From assembly GCA_903851455.1 (NCBI GenBank), contig CAINOM010000346.1:1-8751 (forward strand): a stretch of 8,751 nt of DNA, given 5' to 3'. The notes beneath the pieces were generated by a model. The model was not told where the DNA came from. It saw nothing but the letters and a program-made list of their open reading frames with translations, and ran no database searches. Shown one piece after another: positions 6,711 through 8,751 of this stretch (positions are counted from its first letter, which is position 1; each line of letters opens with the position of its first letter). Both the position numbers and the translations under genes were made by a program. Origin of the DNA: an uncultured Bacteroidota bacterium (lineage in GTDB: Bacteria > Bacteroidota > Bacteroidia > Chitinophagales > Chitinophagaceae).

Positions 6711-6784
6711 CAACAAGTTTTGCAAATAATTCGCCATAATTCATTACATTATCGTTATTTTGCCGCCTAATTTTTTCGCCTGAA

Positions 6785-7498
6785 TTGGACAAACTAGTAA
6801 TTATACCGACCTACAACGAGAAGGAGAATATAGAGAAGATCGTGCGTAAGGTTTTTTCTTTGCCCGGTGGCTTTCATTTACTTATCGTGGATGACGGCTC
6901 TCCCGATGGTACCGGCGCTATTATTGAAAATCTGCAAAAAGAATTTCCGAAACAACTTCATCTTATAGAGCGCTCCGGAAAACTGGGCCTTGGCACTGCA
7001 TATATCACTGGTTTTAAATGGGCATTGCAACAAGGCTATGAGTACATATTCGAGATGGACGCCGACTTTTCGCACGATCCGGATGACCTGATACGGCTGT
7101 ATGACGCCTGCAGCAAGGGGCCTGATATGGTGGTTGGCTCCCGCTATACACGTGGCGGAAAGGTAGTAAACTGGCCGTGGGACAGGATATTCATTTCGAA
7201 AGGTGGCGCGCTTTATACCCGCATGATCACCTGGATGCCGGTGCATGACCCTACTGCCGGCTTTGTATGCTATAAAAGAAAAGTACTCAGCACCATCCCG
7301 CTTGATAAAGTACACTTTGTAGGCTATGCCTTCCAGATAGAAATGAAGTACCGCGCCTGGAAACTTGGTTTCAAAATAGGTGAAGTACCTATTACTTTCA
7401 AAGACCGTAAAGAAGGCGTTTCCAAAATGTCAGGTAATATCATCAAGGAAGCCATGTACGGTGTATGGAAGATGAGGGGATTTTCTAATCACCATTAA
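6785..7498 (+). CDS. Polyprenol monophosphomannose synthase-like GT2 glycosyltransferase
   Basis: This 237-residue GT-A glycosyltransferase is predicted to transfer a sugar, classically mannose from GDP-mannose, to polyprenyl phosphate at the cytoplasmic face of the membrane. Visible motifs are VIIPTYNEKENIE (5-17), LIVDDGSPDGTG (33-44), the metal-binding EMDADFSHDPDDL (90-102), VGSRYTRGG (117-125), DPTAGF (155-160) and FKDRKEGVSKMS (205-216). There is no C-terminal membrane domain, so it matches the short soluble DPM1-like type. The sugar and lipid are inferred from the family. The start is unusual: TTG at 6785 gives MDKLVIIPTYNE, which begins where the family normally begins. There is no in-frame ATG or GTG back to the in-frame TAA at 6737-6739. 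It lies 74 nt after the exonuclease gene. An imperfect TTATTTTG at 6755-6762 could be a -7 box. Confidence 0.9.
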   Translation: MDKLVIIPTYNEKENIEKIVRKVFSLPGGFHLLIVDDGSPDGTGAIIENLQKEFPKQLHLIERSGKLGLGTAYITGFKWALQQGYEYIFEMDADFSHDPDDLIRLYDACSKGPDMVVGSRYTRGGKVVNWPWDRIFISKGGALYTRMITWMPVHDPTAGFVCYKRKVLSTIPLDKVHFVGYAFQIEMKYRAWKLGFKIGEVPITFKDRKEGVSKMSGNIIKEAMYGVWKMRGFSNHH

Positions 7499-7519
7499 CT
7501 CAAGATGTGAGATACTCGG

Positions 7520-7551
7520 TTTGTCTTTTAAGGTATAGTTCACTATTTTTG
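7520..7551 (+). promoter_or_regulatory. Bacteroidetes-type promoter (TTTG-N20-TATTTTTG)
   Basis: TTTG at 7520-7523 and TATTTTTG at 7544-7551 are separated by exactly 20 nt, matching the -33/-7 consensus TTTG and TAnnTTTG of the Bacteroidetes primary sigma factor. The ATG at 7568 follows 16 nt later. This is the best complete promoter in the window. Confidence 0.6.
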
Positions 7552-7567
7552 CCGTAACAAATCCACA

Positions 7568-8122
7568 ATGAAACGTAACAACATAAGTATTTTACTCGCG
7601 ATATTCCTGGTTGTACTGGCAGTAGTGGCCCGTATAGTAAATGCCCAGCTGCATGTAGCTAATTTCGTACCCATTGCCGCGATCAGCCTTTTCAGCGGTG
7701 CGATGATCAAGGACAAGCGCAGTATTGCATTCCTTGCGCCCCTCCTTGGACAGTTCCTTGCCGATGTGTATTTCCAGTTCTTCACGAACACTCCCGGCTT
7801 TTATCCCGGCCAGTGGCTCAACTATGGTGCGCTTGTTAGCGTTACTGCACTTGGCCTGTTGATGAAACAACCAAAACCGCTTACGACGGCTGCGTTTTTG
7901 ATCGGCGGCTCTACCCTCTTCTTCCTCGTATCCAACTTCGGGTTCTTCCTTAGCGGCTGGAATGGGTACACCTTTAGCGGCCTGGTAAAAACTTATATCG
8001 ATGCAATACCATTTTTCAAGTCTACCATGATTGGTGACATGGTAGGCGGCGTTGTACTGTTTGGCAGCTACTTCTTCGTACAGCAAGAGCTGATGAAGAA
8101 AACAAGGAAGGTAAATGCATAG
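7568..8122 (+). CDS. DUF6580-like multipass membrane protein, putative transport protein
   Basis: This 184-residue inner-membrane protein has about six hydrophobic segments (roughly 7-22, 33-47, 53-70, 84-98, 106-124 and 155-172) and a basic C-terminus (KKTRKVNA). Recognisable family features are ANFVPIAAISLFSGAMIKDK (31-50), VSNFGFFLSGWNGYTFSGL (121-139) and YIDAIPFFKSTMIGD (143-157). These resemble the conserved NF.PIAALALFGGA, SNFG and Y..AIPFF..T..GD blocks of the DUF6580 family, which is described as a putative transport protein similar to ECF transporter S-components. No substrate can be given. An ECF energizing module (ATPases plus T component) is not visible nearby. It has its own promoter at 7520-7551, and a hairpin repeat and terminator end the transcript. 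Confidence 0.75.
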   Translation: MKRNNISILLAIFLVVLAVVARIVNAQLHVANFVPIAAISLFSGAMIKDKRSIAFLAPLLGQFLADVYFQFFTNTPGFYPGQWLNYGALVSVTALGLLMKQPKPLTTAAFLIGGSTLFFLVSNFGFFLSGWNGYTFSGLVKTYIDAIPFFKSTMIGDMVGGVVLFGSYFFVQQELMKKTRKVNA

Positions 8123-8124
8123 AG

Positions 8125-8161
8125 ACCTCTCCCCCCAGCCCTCTCCAAAGGAGAGGGAGGT
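8125..8161. repeat. CT-rich hairpin repeat (CCCTCTCC-AAA-GGAGAGGG)
   Basis: An 8-bp perfect stem, CCCTCTCC (8139-8146) and GGAGAGGG (8150-8157), encloses an AAA loop. CCTCTCC also occurs upstream at 8126-8132, and ACCT (8125-8128) can pair with AGGT (8158-8161). It begins 3 nt after the stop codon of the membrane protein gene. From memory, CCTCTCCCCCAGCCCTCTCCAAAGGAGAGGG-type sequences are dispersed between genes in many unrelated bacteria, so I read it as a mobile or REP-like intergenic repeat. Confidence 0.6.
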
Positions 8162-8176
8162 GATACGTATACATTG

Positions 8177-8204
8177 AAAAAATGGGCGGTTTCGCCCATT
8201 TTTT
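8177..8204 (+). terminator. Intrinsic terminator after the DUF6580-like gene
   Basis: AAAAAATGGGCG (8177-8188), loop GTTT, then CGCCCATTTTTT (8193-8204) form a perfect 12-bp stem whose 3' half ends in a U-run. The GC core is six base pairs. The structure is symmetric enough to work in both directions, but only the plus-strand gene ends here. Confidence 0.88.
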
Positions 8205-8241
8205 ATTGCTTTTAGTTTATATTATTTTGGCATATAATTTG

Positions 8242-8249
8242 TAGCTTTG
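8242..8249 (+). promoter_or_regulatory. Bacteroidetes-type -7 box for the terminal lipoprotein gene
   Basis: TAGCTTTG is an exact TAnnTTTG match, placed after the terminator and 23 nt before the ATG at 8273. A possible degenerate -33 box (TTTA, 8216-8219) lies 22 nt upstream. Confidence 0.45.
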
Positions 8250-8272
8250 TTTAGGCAAAAAAGACATCGCTC

Positions 8273-8751
8273 ATGCAAAACCTTCTGTCCCGTTCCGGCC
8301 TGTTACTGCCACTTTGTGCAGCGCTTTTTACATCCTGCCGGCCTGAGAATATTACCTGCACAAATGGAACTATCCAGGTTCGCCCGGTCGGGTTCAGTGA
8401 AAATGATTTTAGTGCGGCAAAAGTTGTACGGTACAGCCAGGGCAGTTCGTTCTCAACACCCGTTGATAGCACCGCGAAGGTTTATTACGCACCCGACCCT
8501 TACAGCCCCGATACAGCAAGTTTCTCGGCCTACTCCAGTAGTGATAGCTCGCATCCGCTTTTTATTATACCGGGTTATGATTACCAGATAATATTGCCGT
8601 CCCTGGGAAGAACTTTTTCTGTCACCAATATTACCCAAACCGGAAAAACACACGAATCATACAAGCGAGGTCTTATTGGTGGCGACAAGCTGATCATCTG
8701 CTACAACAGCGTAACACAGGTGAACGTAGACGGCAACGTATTTACGGGTAC
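8273..8751 (+). CDS. Predicted lipoprotein, unrecognised (3' truncated by window)
   Basis: An open frame runs from ATG at 8273 to the window end, about 159 residues without a stop. The N-terminus is a lipoprotein signal: MQNLLSRSG, then the hydrophobic LLLPLCAALF, then the lipobox FTSC with the acylated cysteine at C22. The mature protein starts CRPENITCTNGTIQVRPVGF and is rich in Ser, Thr, Tyr and Val. Alternating patterns such as YDYQIILPSLGRTFSVTNI suggest a beta-strand fold exported to the periplasm or outer membrane. I do not recognise a domain. It starts a new transcription unit after the terminator at 8177-8204, with its own -7 box. Confidence 0.7.
   Translation, partial: MQNLLSRSGLLLPLCAALFTSCRPENITCTNGTIQVRPVGFSENDFSAAKVVRYSQGSSFSTPVDSTAKVYYAPDPYSPDTASFSAYSSSDSSHPLFIIPGYDYQIILPSLGRTFSVTNITQTGKTHESYKRGLIGGDKLIICYNSVTQVNVDGNVFTG

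Noticed and set aside
7592..8086. 164-aa minus-strand open frame
   Set aside because: It is antisense to the DUF6580-like gene, which has a good promoter, membrane segments and family motifs.
8247..8591. 114-aa plus-strand open frame
   Set aside because: It overlaps the lipoprotein gene in another frame. The frame from 8273 has a proper signal peptide and lipobox and stays open to the window end.
1..8751. Novel multi-gene defence, mobile or biosynthetic system
   Set aside because: All the larger genes except the truncated terminal lipoprotein fall into recognisable families, largely housekeeping ones. No transposase, integrase, toxin-antitoxin pair, nuclease-helicase pair or biosynthetic set is seen. 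The exonuclease stands alone and looks like a common single-gene enzyme.

Overview
The window looks like an ordinary chromosomal segment from a member of the Bacteroidetes (Bacteroidota), most likely a Chitinophagaceae-type organism. Evidence for this is the protein style (Mpl, Era, a GT2 polyprenol-phosphate mannosyltransferase and a DUF6580-like membrane protein with Bacteroidetes-like sequences), small lipoproteins with an SC lipobox, few Shine-Dalgarno sequences, and several promoter-like TAnnTTTG boxes 15-25 nt upstream of start codons. I assigned this by recognition, without a database search.

Layout. Position 1-528 (+) is the 3' end of an FtsX-type ABC transporter permease. It converges on a DAACS (GltP-like) dicarboxylate/glutamate symporter on the minus strand (622-1866), and a perfect 28-bp palindrome lies between the two stops. 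A small ORFan gene (1964-2230, +) diverges from the symporter. Next comes a minus-strand block: a 51-residue lipoprotein (4194-4349), the ribosome-assembly GTPase Era (3163-4047), and a PLP-dependent ACC deaminase/D-cysteine desulfhydrase-family enzyme (2277-3176) whose start overlaps the era stop by 14 nt.

A divergent promoter region (4350-4408) separates this block from a plus-strand series. That series is mpl (murein tripeptide recycling ligase, 4409-5788), a DEDDh exonuclease with an ExoX-like C-terminus (5925-6710), a polyprenol monophosphomannose synthase-like GT2 enzyme that appears to start at TTG (6785-7498), and a DUF6580-like multipass membrane protein (7568-8122). The series ends in a CT-rich hairpin repeat and a strong intrinsic terminator. 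A new promoter then drives a lipoprotein gene that runs off the window (8273-8751).

Functionally this is housekeeping: cell-wall recycling, 30S ribosome maturation, nucleic-acid processing, lipid-linked sugar synthesis and transport. I found no CRISPR, transposase, phage, defence or biosynthetic cluster, and no convincing new multi-gene system. The points most worth a second look are the unannotated 51-aa lipoprotein, the atypical ORFan, the Asp-to-Ala change in the symporter's NxDG(S/T) motif, and the intergenic repeats, chiefly a 117-bp imperfect AT-rich inverted repeat upstream of the exonuclease.
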